A DNA stretch of 64,000 nt from Daphnia carinata (Eukaryota; Arthropoda; Branchiopoda; Diplostraca; Daphniidae): NCBI RefSeq assembly GCF_022539665.2, contig NC_081340.1:6323357-6387356 (forward strand), given 5' to 3'. Numbering within the stretch: position 1 is the first letter of the stretch; every line of letters begins with the position of its first letter. Made by a program: the position numbers and the translations under genes. Below, in pieces: positions 52,795-63,786 of this stretch. The notes below the pieces were generated by a model. It had not been told where the DNA came from. It was given only the letters and a program-made list of their open reading frames with translations, and made no database searches.

Positions 52795-54773
52795 CTACAC
52801 GTGCATGAAACAGACGAAACAGATAGAACACGTTGCATGACAATCTGACAAAGCAACGAAAAAGGAAAACTTGAGACGATATCTTCATATCTTACCTTAA
52901 GTACGTACTTCGTATTTTTGGGGAAGAGCGAACCGCCAATTAAATTAAAATGTAGGTTGAAATTATAAAAAAAACATGGAGGCACACGTCTTTGCATCAA
53001 TAGTTTGCAGGTTTTCCTTTACTTTTTTTAGAACAGCCAATGATATAATATTTTGGACCCTTTGCGTCTTGTGGAACTGCTCGAACTGTCACTTTCGAGC
53101 ACATGGCCTAACTTTTATACTTGCTATTTGCTCATTGGTTATCTTTTGACTGAGGTTAAAGGTGGGGTATGACCCAAGGCATAATGGAGGACGTAAATTA
53201 GTCTCGTTTTCACCTTCCTGTTGCGTAACCCCATTTGAAATTGTTTCACATTTTATCCGCTCTGCATCAAATGCCGACACGAAAGGTGTGCTAGTGTGCA
53301 GTCAAAATGTTGCATGTTGAAGAAGGTGGTGGTGGCAGTATTTTGTATTTTGGTCGATCCAAGGAAAAGGTAAAGCTTCATGTTAGGCAATGCCCACCCG
53401 CTGTATCCTTTTTAAATCAACCAACTATTTTTTAAATTATTATTATTATTCTTATTGTTATATAATTTTTTTCTGGTATGATGATTGACGTAGCAGAATA
53501 TGGATTGTGGTATTACGGAGAAGGTTCTTTGAAAATTTAAGGTAATTCTTTTCTCGAAAGTATTTTCAAATCCTGAGGTGACACCTGTACGGGAGTTACG
53601 ACCGTCGAACTGTGAAAACTGGTGGTAAGACCTGACAAAAATTTGATAGTGTTTTCTAAGATATTCGAAACCAGATTTCAAAAGCATTCATACACAACAA
53701 AACAACTATTTAAAAACTTTTGTATGTCTGACAAAATCGAAACAACATTCCATTGTTGATCCTTCATCTTGCTAAACCAGACGTGGATAAACGTGATTCT
53801 CGAAAGAAGCCTTATCACTTGTAGGAAAACAACGTGATTGTTTTTGTCCTAGAAAAGGCATGACTAATGTACTCATTGTTCCTTGCATATCCTAATCACA
53901 GTATTGGTCATTAAACGGACGATAATAACTTTCGTGCAATCGAATCCATTGTAATTGACGACCACCGTTGGCTACAAAAACAGGCCTGTTTTGACAACTA
54001 CTGTGGTTTTTACTAATAACTTTTTTTGCTCTTGGAAACCTCCAAAAAGACCATCTTGACCACAATTATTTTGTTTTCAGGTTTCTGTAGGTTACTTGGA
54101 TTTACTAATTTTCCATTAAAAGAATGTTTGCTGGACAACAGTTTCGCAAGACTCTACAAAGACTATACAAGCTTTTCACCTCAACCACGGTAAAGTATAA
54201 CTGTTGATAATCTATTCAGCAAACTTGCTTGAACAGCATCAGAAGTCCTTGAACCAGCTTTTGGATTGTGAAAGCATCACGAATTATTACCTGTCAGGCC
54301 GGTTGTACTTCTATGCAATGTCGATCATATAAATGTTTTTTATTTATTTATTTATTTTTTTGCCAGGTAAATAAGTTGTGCTTTTTTCTCTAAGAAATTT
54401 ACTCTGATCCAGCTTCCCCTATGCCCACATACCTAGTCGTAGGACGAGAAAACATATCGAAACGCACGCAATCATTCTACGGCAACGTTTAATGTCGAAA
54501 GAAAAACGGTATGTTATTAATTTTATAATGGAGGTGTTTATTTCAGATTCAATTGAAAATTAGCATGATTGAATACTTCTCACTACGTTATCCGTTGGCA
54601 AAACAGGATGGCATCTAACTTGACCTACATTGACACCAAGACACTCTCTCCAGAGTGCGCCCTCCGGCCGGTGCTACTTTTTTGCAGCGAAGCTGAAAAA
54701 CCTAAAAACTATGTTGCGAGTCGTAGTTGAGTGGGCCAGCAGAACGGTTGATTACCGTTGACCAACAAGAAAA
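52795..54773. other. Region between the cyclin and first peptide transporter, with two unassigned short frames
   Basis: Nearest the cyclin is a probable 5' UTR intron. Further on, a 63-codon minus-strand frame starts at 53280 (MSAFDAERIKCETISNGV) and a plus-strand ATG at 53307 reads MLHVEEGGGGSILYFGRSKE to a GTAAAG donor-like site. They are head to head and only 26 bp apart. Neither could be extended to further exons. The rest, to 54773, is A/T-rich with no gene seen. Confidence 0.35.
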
Positions 54774-57700
54774 ATGGTTTCAAGGGATCCCGAAGATCAA
54801 CTCAAGGTAAGCAATTTGTTCATTATATCTCATCAATAAGATTATTAATAGCAAGCTGTTTATTAATTATTAATATCAATCTCCCAGAAGCTCAAATATC
54901 CCAAAGCCGTATTTTTCATCATCGTCAATGAGTTTTGTGAACGTTTTAGCTACTATGGCATGAAAAGTCAGTGAAAAAAGTCTGTATAATATGACTATGA
55001 GGTTTACCTAATACGTTTACTATTACGTTCTCTTCCAGCTGTGCTCGGACTTTACTTCCGGAATATATTGCTTTATGATGAAAGCGAATCCACCGTCTAC
55101 TACCATCTGTTTTCAATGCTGTGTTACTTCACTCCCGTTTTCGGAGCAATTTTGGCGGACACTTACCTCGGAAAATTCAAGTAAAAAGACTCAGACAAGT
55201 TTGAAAGACTAACACGCCATATACTGATGTGAAATACCTTTTTTCCATTCTAAATCTAGGACAATTCTTTACCTTTCAAGTATGTATACATGCCTTCTGG
55301 GTGTCTATTTAAGGTGCTGAATCAATTAAAAGAATTGTAAACGTTTGAAACAGTCCTCTACGCCTGCGGTAACATCATATTAAGCGTGGCCTCCATACCA
55401 AATACGCTGCCGCAAAAGTATAAGCATATAAATAAAGCCTTTAGTTAGAACTGTTCTAACGGAAGTGTACATCTTCTTTTCTTCAATTAGAGAATTTTCC
55501 CTTTTGGGATTGTTCATCATCGGTGTGGGCACGGGCGGTATCAAGCCATGCGTGTCGGCCTTTGGTGGCGAACAGTTTGTCCGTCCCCAGCAAGACAGAC
55601 AACTCGAGCAATTCTTTTCGTACTTTTATATTTCGATTAATGCTGGATCACTCCTTTCGACTTTACTAACACCAATTCTTCGTGAGGATGTCCAGTGCTT
55701 TGGCCAGAATTCGTGCTTTCCGTTGGCCTTTGGCGTTCCGGCTATCCTGATGATCATCGCAATTGGTATTAAAATTTATTCGTACGTAATGTCCACTTCT
55801 ATAATTTTTTAAATGTTGTATTGTTGGTCGATGGTTTTTGTTTTTCTGGTTTGGCTATAGCTGTTTTCGTTTTCGGCAAATGGAACTATAAGATGCGGCC
55901 CACTGAAGGAAACATTATGGTCGATGTTTCAAAATGTGTTGCCGTAATAATCAGCTCTATGAATTTTGCTTTACTTAATCTTTTTGTAAAAAATAAATTT
56001 TTCTACTTACAGCATGCAATTGGACGGAAGTTGAAAAGCGAAGAGGAAGCCCATGACCATTGGCTAGATTTTGCTTCAGATAAATTCGATAAGCAATTGA
56101 TTAAAGACATCAAGCAAGTTCTTCATGTTTTAGTGCTTTATCTGCCCATTCCAATCTTTTGGGCTTTGTACGATCAACAGGTACATTTAAATTAACGTGT
56201 TAAATGTTTTTGTTCCTATACCGACCATTTGGCTTATAGGGTTCGCGGTGGTTGTTTCAAGCAACCAGAATGGACGGAAGTTTGGGTTTCATGTCCATCA
56301 AACCGGATCAAATTGGAATTGTGAATCCATTGTTGATTATAGCCATTACTCCCCTTTTCAACAGCTTGATTTATCCCTGTTTTAAAAAATGTGGATTGTT
56401 GACTCCACTCCAGAGAATTGGCACAGGTGGAATGCTCATCGGCATTTCCTTTGTGATTTCGGGAATTGTCGAACTCAACCTTGAGGTATATAGTGTCCTA
56501 TACAATGTTTCTAACAGATTCTTTCATGACGATTGATCGCACAGAAAACGTATCCTCGTATTCCAGCTGCGGGATTAACTCAGTTGAATTTTGTGAATAC
56601 TTTACCATGTCCAGTGGACATTTCGTACGTTCACGCCAACGGTCCGGAGAAGTGGTTCGAAATAAATGCCAAGAGTTTTACTTTTGAACGAGATCTCAGT
56701 GATGGACCTATTCAAGTGAAAGCCCATTTACTTTCTTCTACTTGTGCCAATGTAAACTTCTCAGCGCCTGAATGGATTGGTACTATCGATGGTGTTGGAA
56801 CTAAAGTACGATTTTTATTGGACTATTACCGAATTCCATCTAATTTTTTTGTTTCGTTTCACGACAAAGGCATTCTCCGTCATTATTACTGGCCGGAATG
56901 GCACATTGGAAGTCGCTCGCATGAACACGGAAGAACCTTTGGATAAGGCAAATTCCGGACAACCTCGCGTTGGGTACATTCCCATTTTTCCCTAAATGTT
57001 TAAGCATATTCATGTTTTTTTTGCGACTTTCTAGGTTTATTTTTAATCTGCACGATGACCTAGTCGATCAGGGGAATATTACGCTGAAATCGAAAGATAG
57101 GATTATCCATTTCCCATTCCTCGCTTCGAACAACTCTTCGACGCTTGGTCGTGTTGTAAGCACAGATGTTTTAGAGGTAGTTGTAGGCACGTAAGTACAA
57201 AATGTTTTTCCTACCCCAGACGTACAGTAGTTGCATAATAATTCAAATTTGCTTTAGGTATGAGGTGTTCATCCCGAGGAAGGACGGTAGGATAAATACG
57301 GATGATCCTGCTGGAACTATAACTGTTTTACAAGGCGGTTGTTATACCATTATCGTTCAACGGTCACTGGACCCTTTATCTGCTCAAAACGAGGACGGCG
57401 TAAGATCCAAGATAGCACCTATTGTTATGCACAAGAGTAATACTTTCATGTAAATATCGCAGCTGGTAATGCAAATTGAAGTGACTCCGTATAGCTCGGT
57501 ACATATGATGTGGCTGTTTCCCCAGTATTTTATTATAACTGCTGGCGAGGTCATGTTCTCCGTTACCGGACTACAATTTTCTTTCACTCAGGTATTTTAA
57601 CTAAACAGTAGAACCACCACATTAATGGTTGTAATGCATGTTATTATTTTGCAGGCTCCAGAACGGATGCAGTCGGTGATGCAAGCTGCGTGGCTTTTGA

Positions 57701-57998
57701 ATGTAGCCTTCGGAAATCTAATTGTTACGGTGGTAGCTAAAGCCAAGTTAATTCCTAGACAGGTATCTAATGTCATGTTGCAATTTTACATTGCGACATC
57801 TAACGTTTCGATTTTTCCAAGTCCATGGAGTTTTTCCTGTTTGCCGGACTAATTGCATTGGATATTATTTTGTTCGTGATCCTAGCATTACGCTATGACT
57901 ACGTCGAAGATGAAAACGAGGACAAAGCAAAGTTGCCCACAGCTACACCCATTGAAGGAACAGATAATCAAGCATTTGCTTCCGAGACTGCGATATAA
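54774..57998 (+). CDS. Proton-coupled oligopeptide transporter, PEPT/SLC15 family, copy 1
   Basis: Sixteen exons join in phase: 54774-54806, 54888-54966, 55039-55180, 55260-55279, 55354-55417, 55491-55765, 55861-55943, 56013-56180, 56240-56485, 56545-56805, 56870-56973, 57035-57190, 57258-57399, 57463-57591, 57655-57762, 57822-57998, 728 residues (human PEPT1 is 708). The proton-coupling motif ExxERFxYYG is present (NEFCERFSYYG), as are both PTR2 signatures (GAILADTYLGKFK; FYISINAGSLLSTLLTPILR) and the TM7 block FWALYDQQGSRWLFQAT. A large extracellular domain between TM9 and TM10 is encoded by exons 10-13. The last helices include FPQYFIITAGEVMFSVTGLQ. The protein imports di- and tripeptides with protons across the plasma membrane, typically in gut epithelium. 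One exon of the sister gene is split here, leaving a 20-nt exon (55260-55279). Poly(A) signal candidate 58083-58088. Confidence 0.95.
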
Positions 57999-58082
57999 AC
58001 GTCACTGTGGTATTTTATATAATTATTATTAAGTAAACAATGACATTATTTTTTAGATTTCTGGTGGATAGTTAAACATTTA

Positions 58083-58105
58083 AATAAATATGAAGTGCAT
58101 TTATT
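58083..58105. terminator. Interlocked poly(A) signals on both strands
   Basis: AATAAA on the plus strand (58083-58088) follows the stop of transporter copy 1 by 85 nt. AATAAA on the minus strand (TTTATT at 58100-58105) overlaps the stop codon of the minus-strand candidate gene. The two hexamers are 11 nt apart and oriented for convergent transcripts. Confidence 0.5.
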
Positions 58106-58672
58106 TTGGAATGTGAAAACAGTTTGTTTCCAAAAATCTTCGTAAAAGCGAGTGAATTGCTCCTACAGTCGTACATGCGATACATAAATACAGCCAAAGT
58201 TTATCAACACTGTTTCCAACTGTCGTAAATAGATCGTTGTACATCCGGCGGATGCTAGCTAACCATTTGTAACAATCATTTCGTTGATACCTCCAGCAGT
58301 TCAGCTTTACAGTTACAGATTTTCCCATTAGAGCGGCATGTTGATAAAGGCATGTTTGACAACATCGTCTGCTATTCGTCAGTAATACGTGTAAATTGAT
58401 TCCAGCAACACGTGTCTGGCTCGTTGCACACTTGTCGAAACAGCTGGCATTTCGATTGCTTTTTTTCCGTTTCCTCACAACGATAACCTTGTTATAACAA
58501 GCAAACAGTTCTCTTTGCAACAGCGCAGTTAAATTGACTGCGGGGTATTAGAAAATCGATATGTGATATTCTCCATGGTCGTCGCCACTGAAAAGCTCTT
58601 ATCAATTATTCAACAGTCACAGTGTACCTTCAGGCCAAATACGGTGAAATTCAGAGCAAGTGCTATATCCAT
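58101..58672 (-). CDS. Candidate small Cys-rich protein with a C-terminal hydrophobic segment
   Basis: The minus-strand frame stays open from before 58520 to a stop at 58101. A plausible first exon at 58672-58628 (MDIALALNFTVFGLK, good start context) ends in phase 0 at GTACAC. It can join an AG acceptor so that the second exon spans 58487-58101 (VIVVRKRKKS ... CCQTCLYQHAALMG ... LWLYLCIACTTVGAIHSLL), 143 residues. About ten cysteines and one near-C-terminal hydrophobic segment are visible. No family is recognised. A minus-strand AATAAA overlaps the stop codon. It sits between the tandem transporters, in convergent orientation with copy 1. Whether it is expressed cannot be told from sequence. 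Confidence 0.4.
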
Positions 58673-59634
58673 TTCTTGTTTTTATTTTTCTCACGTAAAA
58701 GCAACGCAGCAGATTTATTATCTCGACATTTCCCATATGGAATGGACTTATCATCGAGTAATTCGGAAAGTAAGTTGATCATTTCCTGTTCCCGTATTTG
58801 AAAATCTATTATTTCAGGTTGTTATTGTTCAATGAATGTCTGTTCCCAGATGCACTGTCCATTACCAGCTCGTAAAAGTTTTCTTTTTTTTCACAGCTCT
58901 TGCATTAATTGGAAGCTGCAAGAACAACACCGAAGGGAAAAACGATGCAAAGGTAACGATAAAAATTCCACGTGTAGGTAGTACTAGAGTCAGGTGATAC
59001 ACGCTATGAGCATTCGAGGCACGTTTAACGAACCGGAGAATCACACTTTTCCCTTTTCAAATTAAAAATAGACTGTGAAATTCATCTGGGAGTGTATAAC
59101 GATAAGTAGGATATTGACCAACCATCATTGTAAAGGGAAGCCCTGAAAAGGTAATGGGAAAATCCACTGCGGACGAATTTACACAAGAGTGTGGCAAAGG
59201 TTAAAACTATGAGGAAAAAGGTGAAATGTATTTTGAAGAAGCACTTTCTCGTTATTCGCAAGCCAAATACGTAGCTGTTGTTGACCATCCGAAAACCTTC
59301 TTTTTAACTCTGCACCTGTCGTTTGTACCTGTGCGCTGTGTTTACCTCCATGGGAGCTTGCCCCCAGGGCTTCGTTTCCGCTACAGTATAGTCTATCTGA
59401 ATTCCGTATGCTAGATGACTAGACCCCAACCACAGGTAGAACTCAACGTTCAGTCAGAAGACTCCCATTTGACCGACACGACCCATTTTCAAGGTTTCCT
59501 AGTTCATATTCGTGTTGGTTAAACAGAAAACTACAATCAACGCAGTGTCAGTGTAGGCGTCTGCGTGTCAAGTCACCAGATTTGTTTTTTTACTCGTGTA
59601 TCGTGATTGACGCTAAGCGTCACACATTGTAAAC
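58673..59634. other. Intergenic region upstream of transporter copy 2
   Basis: No firm exon was found. Just before the start codon of copy 2, a perfect 7+1+7 inverted repeat, TGACGCTAAGCGTCA, occupies 59608-59622. Short open frames at 58862-59414 have no splice or family support. Confidence 0.5.
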
Positions 59635-62600
59635 ATGAGTTCCAGCAACGACGCGGAAATTGCTCACGCACAGGTAAACGTTTAAAACACGAATGTTTTT
59701 AATTTGCTTCGTTTAACAATTGACCTGTCATGCTCAATGAACTTGGCATTTGATTACGGAATGCCACTGACGCGACATTACATGATGCTCGGCTTGTTGA
59801 ATTCCAGAGCCCGGCAGACGCATTGTATCTCCGGCTATGCCAGCGGCCAGTTAAAAAAATTATTACGCGTGTTCACGTAGACCGCTCATAGTCGAGCTTA
59901 TACTGTTGATCAACATTGCTGGTGGCGTTGTTGCGTTACAGACTCCACTATATTTTAAATATTTTTGTTGTTTTCCATTCCTCAGGGCTCTTTTCTGTTG
60001 TTTTTTTTATCATAATTCGACACGTTTCCAATTTACTTTGCCGTTATTAACATGATTACAATGCAATTCTTGATTTAGATTTTTTTTTACTATTGTTATA
60101 GAAACACAAGTATCCGGTAGCAGTTTTCTTCATCGTCGTAAACGAGTTTTGCGAAAGGTTCAGCTACTATGGCATGAAAAGTACTTGAATTTCCGTTACC
60201 AAAAATTTCAACAATCAATTGACATTCTTTTATCTTTTGTTGTTTAGCCGTTCTCACGCTCTATTTACGAGATGTCCTCTTATTTAATGAAAACGAGTCG
60301 ACAGTATGGTACCACCTCTTTACCATGTTGTGCTTCGTCACTCCCATTTTTGGCGCTATCCTTGCTGATACGTACCTCGGCAAATTCAAGTACGATTTGC
60401 ATTTCAGAATTTTTTTCTTGTAGTAAAAAGATTCATATTTTTTTTTGTTTCCAGGACCATTCTATACCTTTCGTGCCTTTACGCTTGTGGTAACGTTTTG
60501 CTCAGTGTGGCTTCTATACCAAACACGTTGCCGCAAAAGTGAGTGTCAGTTTACGCATTTTTATCTGAATACCTGAGATAATTCCTGTTTTTCGCAGAGA
60601 GTTTTCACTTTTGGGACTGTTCATCATTGCCCTGGGCACAGGTGGAATCAAGCCTTGTGTGTCAGCATTTGGTGGTGACCAATTTATTCGACCGCAACAG
60701 GATAAGCAACTGGAACAGTTCTTTTCCGTCTTCTATGTCGCTATCAATGCTGGATCGCTGATTTCCACATTCGTCACGCCCATCCTTCGCGAAGATGTCC
60801 AGTGCTTTGGGTCCAATTCCTGCTTTCCACTAGCCTTCGGCGTTCCAGCTCTTCTGATGATCATCGCTGTTGGTATGACGTAGCTAGTTTTGGGTTTTAC
60901 CATGGATGCAGTAATTCGGCCGTTATACCATTCCAATACCGGTATGCGTAAACATGTTCTTGAATTGTTTGATTAGCTATTTTCTTCTCCGGAAAATGGA
61001 ATTACAAGATGCGTCCAGCCGAAGGCAATGTCATGGTTGATGTTGCAAAATGCGTAGCTGTAAGTTATGGGACTTTGTATCCATTTCGGGAAAAATGCTT
61101 CTACTTCCATGTAGGGATCTAACGCTATAAGTTGAGGCACACCCTTCTAGTTCACTAGTGTGATGTAGAGATTTCAAAATTCTTCAAATGTTGGGAAAAT
61201 ATCCTACTGGCCTCCTCGGTTTATGCCGACATTTTTTTTTCTTTTCTGGCTTTGCATTATCCTCTTTTAATTTTTTTTTATCTATCCAGTTGTCTTTTTC
61301 GGTGGCAGAGGGTGTTATAAAATGAGAGAAACTTCCGGTAACGTTATGGTTGAGGTCGTCAAGTGCATGGCGGTACTTATGACTTTCATGCTTCTTTCCG
61401 TTCTATTTCTATAATTGCAACTAAAATTCAGCTTCCTTTCATGGCAAATTAAGTGTCTAGTTAATAATTTGAATCGTTTGATGTTACAGCATGCCGTCGT
61501 ACGGAAAATTGAAAACAGAGAAGAAAAACACGAACATTGGCTGGATTTTGCGGGTGACAAATTCGATAGGCAACTCATCCAAGACATTAAACAGGTTCTA
61601 AGGGTCTTGCTCCTGTACGTGCCTATTCCGGTATTCTGGGCTTTATTTGATCAACAGGTAATTTTCATTTAAAATCTTTAAATCTATTGGGTAAACCGAA
61701 TTATTGTGTTTTTGCGCCATTCATTCGAAGGGCTCCAGGTGGACGTTCCAAGCCACTCGAATGGATGGGACGTTAGGAGTAACTACTATTAAACCAGATC
61801 AGTTGCAGATTGTCAATCCTTTACTAATTCTGGCGTTAGTACCTGTTTTTGAGAGTGTGATTTACCCGTGTTTCAAAAAATGTGGATTACTTACCCCACT
61901 TCAACGAATCGGAACAGGCGGTTTGCTTGCTGGATTCGCCTTTGTCGTTTCGGGCATTGTCGAACTATATCTTGAGGTGAGAGAATTCAAACATTCAAAA
62001 CAAGAAAAACTAACTTACAAATTGTGCCTCTAGCCTACCTATCCTAGCATTCCCGACGCTGGAATGACGCAGTTTAATTTCATCAACACTCTTCCATGCT
62101 CACTGAACATCAGTTATATCAATGACAACCAACTGAAATGGATTGAAATTAACGCAACGAGCTATTCGTTCGAAAGAAACCTGAATTATCAATCGATCGA
62201 TATCACAGTACAACTAATCAGCAGTCCTGCATGTCAACAGATGAACTTTACTAATCCAACATGGACTGGTGCGATCAAAGGTGCCAGCACGAAGGTGAAT
62301 GTCAATCGAATAAGGATAGAACTATCGACTTTTTAAATAACAGATCTCATGAAAAAATTATAGGCATTTTCTGTTATCGTTACTGGACATCGTGGTAAAC
62401 TTGATGTGATGCGAATGGAAAACGAGGAGCCACTGGATAAATCCAGTACGGGCCAACCGCGGGTCGGGTAAGTACTTGATAACGATCCATTTCCTAATTA
62501 TTTTCTCATCAGATTTTGCTTTGGTGTGAAAACAAATCAGGTTTATTTTCCGGCAGGATGATCAAGTTTCTAATCAAGGCAATATAACCCTTAAAGCAGG

Positions 62601-63580
62601 AGAGCAGATTGTTAGTTTCACTAGCAAACTTGTTGCCTCTTCATCGCCATTCATCCAGACTGATGTTCGAGAAATCGATGCTGGAACGTGAGTGACATGA
62701 TCCCTTCCTAAATTTCTAATTATATTAACAATAAACATAAAGGTACGACGTGTTTATGGCTCTTCGAAATGGAGAGGTAACGGAAAATCCGATTGGAAAA
62801 GTCACTGTTCTCCAAGGTGGTTCTTACACAATTCTTGCACAGCAATCTCACTTTAATCCCCAACTCATGGATCTCAACAATAATGTATAATTTTTTTAAT
62901 TATTTAAAAACATTCATATACAAATACTAATTTCCCTTTTAATCAAGCAGTTACTTTTACCGATTCAAGTGACGCCACCGAGTTCTGTCCACATGTTGTG
63001 GCTGGTGCCACAATATTTCGTCATGACAGTAGCTGAAGTCATGTTCTCTGTCACGGGATTACAATTTTCTTTTACTCAGGCATACTAAAAACAATTTAAA
63101 TTTTTAAAATATATCTAAAAAAAAAGTTGCTATCACGTACAGGCTCCAGCTAGTATGCAGTCGGTCATGCAAGCTACTTGGCTTTTGACAATTGCATTTG
63201 GTAACCTCATTGTTATCATTGTCGCGGAAGCCAAGGGCATCCCTAGACAGGTGGGGCACTTAACCTTGCTTATTACAGAACAGTGTTAAATGGCTATGAC
63301 GCAACTAATTTTCGGTTCTCACTAGTCGATGGAGTTCTTTTTGTTTGCTGGATTGATGGCCCTGGACATGCTTCTGTTTTTCTACTTGGCTGCTAATTAC
63401 ATGTACGTGAAAGTCGAAGAAAAAACCAAAGTCAATGAGCAGGGCGAAGCCGAAAATGATGAAGAAAAAGAAATCAAAGTACCTGATCGTTCTTTGTCCC
63501 CTACTAAACTTGACACAGAAAACTCCAAGAGGCCAACCGGAACGGAAAACAAAGGATTTTCCGATGACACTCCTATGTAA
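59635..63580 (+). CDS. Proton-coupled oligopeptide transporter, PEPT/SLC15 family, copy 2 with a duplicated exon
   Basis: Fifteen constitutive exons join in phase: 59635-59673, 60102-60180, 60248-60389, 60455-60538, 60598-60872, 60977-61059, 61490-61657, 61731-61976, 62034-62294, 62364-62467, 62541-62687, 62743-62884, 62951-63079, 63143-63250, 63326-63580, 753 residues. It shares every constitutive exon boundary with copy 1 except one, and carries the same motifs: NEFCERFSYYG, GAILADTYLGKFK, FYVAINAGSLISTFVTPILR, FWALFDQQGSRWTFQAT. The C-terminal tail is longer and more charged (KVEEKTKVNEQGEAENDEEK) than in copy 1, so trafficking or regulation may differ. An alternative version of the sixth exon lies at 61290-61372. 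The intron after 63079 begins with GC instead of GT. Function is inferred as proton-driven di/tripeptide uptake at the plasma membrane. Confidence 0.95.
61290..61372 (+). CDS. Alternative (mutually exclusive) sixth exon of peptide transporter copy 2
   Basis: The exon has an acceptor (tctatccag), 83 nt and a GTACTT donor, the same length and phase as the exon at 60977-61059. It encodes VVFFGGRGCYKMRETSGN... KCMA against AIFFSGKWNYKMRPAEGN... KCVA. Including both, or neither, shifts the frame, so only one can be used. The encoded segment is the cytoplasmic end of TM6 and the start of the loop to TM7, so the choice could alter coupling or regulation. Confidence 0.8.
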
Positions 63581-63786
63581 ATCTTTCAACATAACTTTAA
63601 ATTCAAATATCCGTAACGCTGTGCCTTCGGGTGAATTAACAAAAGAAAATACCGCAACGTCGATTTTTATTCGAAATTATTCAAACTTACGACGTATATT
63701 CTGTAGTCTCTCAAACTTGTTATTACACAACCGACAGCGCGGCCAACGCCATCTTTCTTTCCAGTCTTCCTGTAGAGTCGAGCGCC
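63581..63786. promoter_or_regulatory. Short region between transporter copy 2 and the next gene
   Basis: Only 206 bp lie between the stop codon and the next start codon on the same strand. It must contain the 3' UTR end of the transporter and the promoter of the next gene. No clear AATAAA was seen. Confidence 0.4.
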
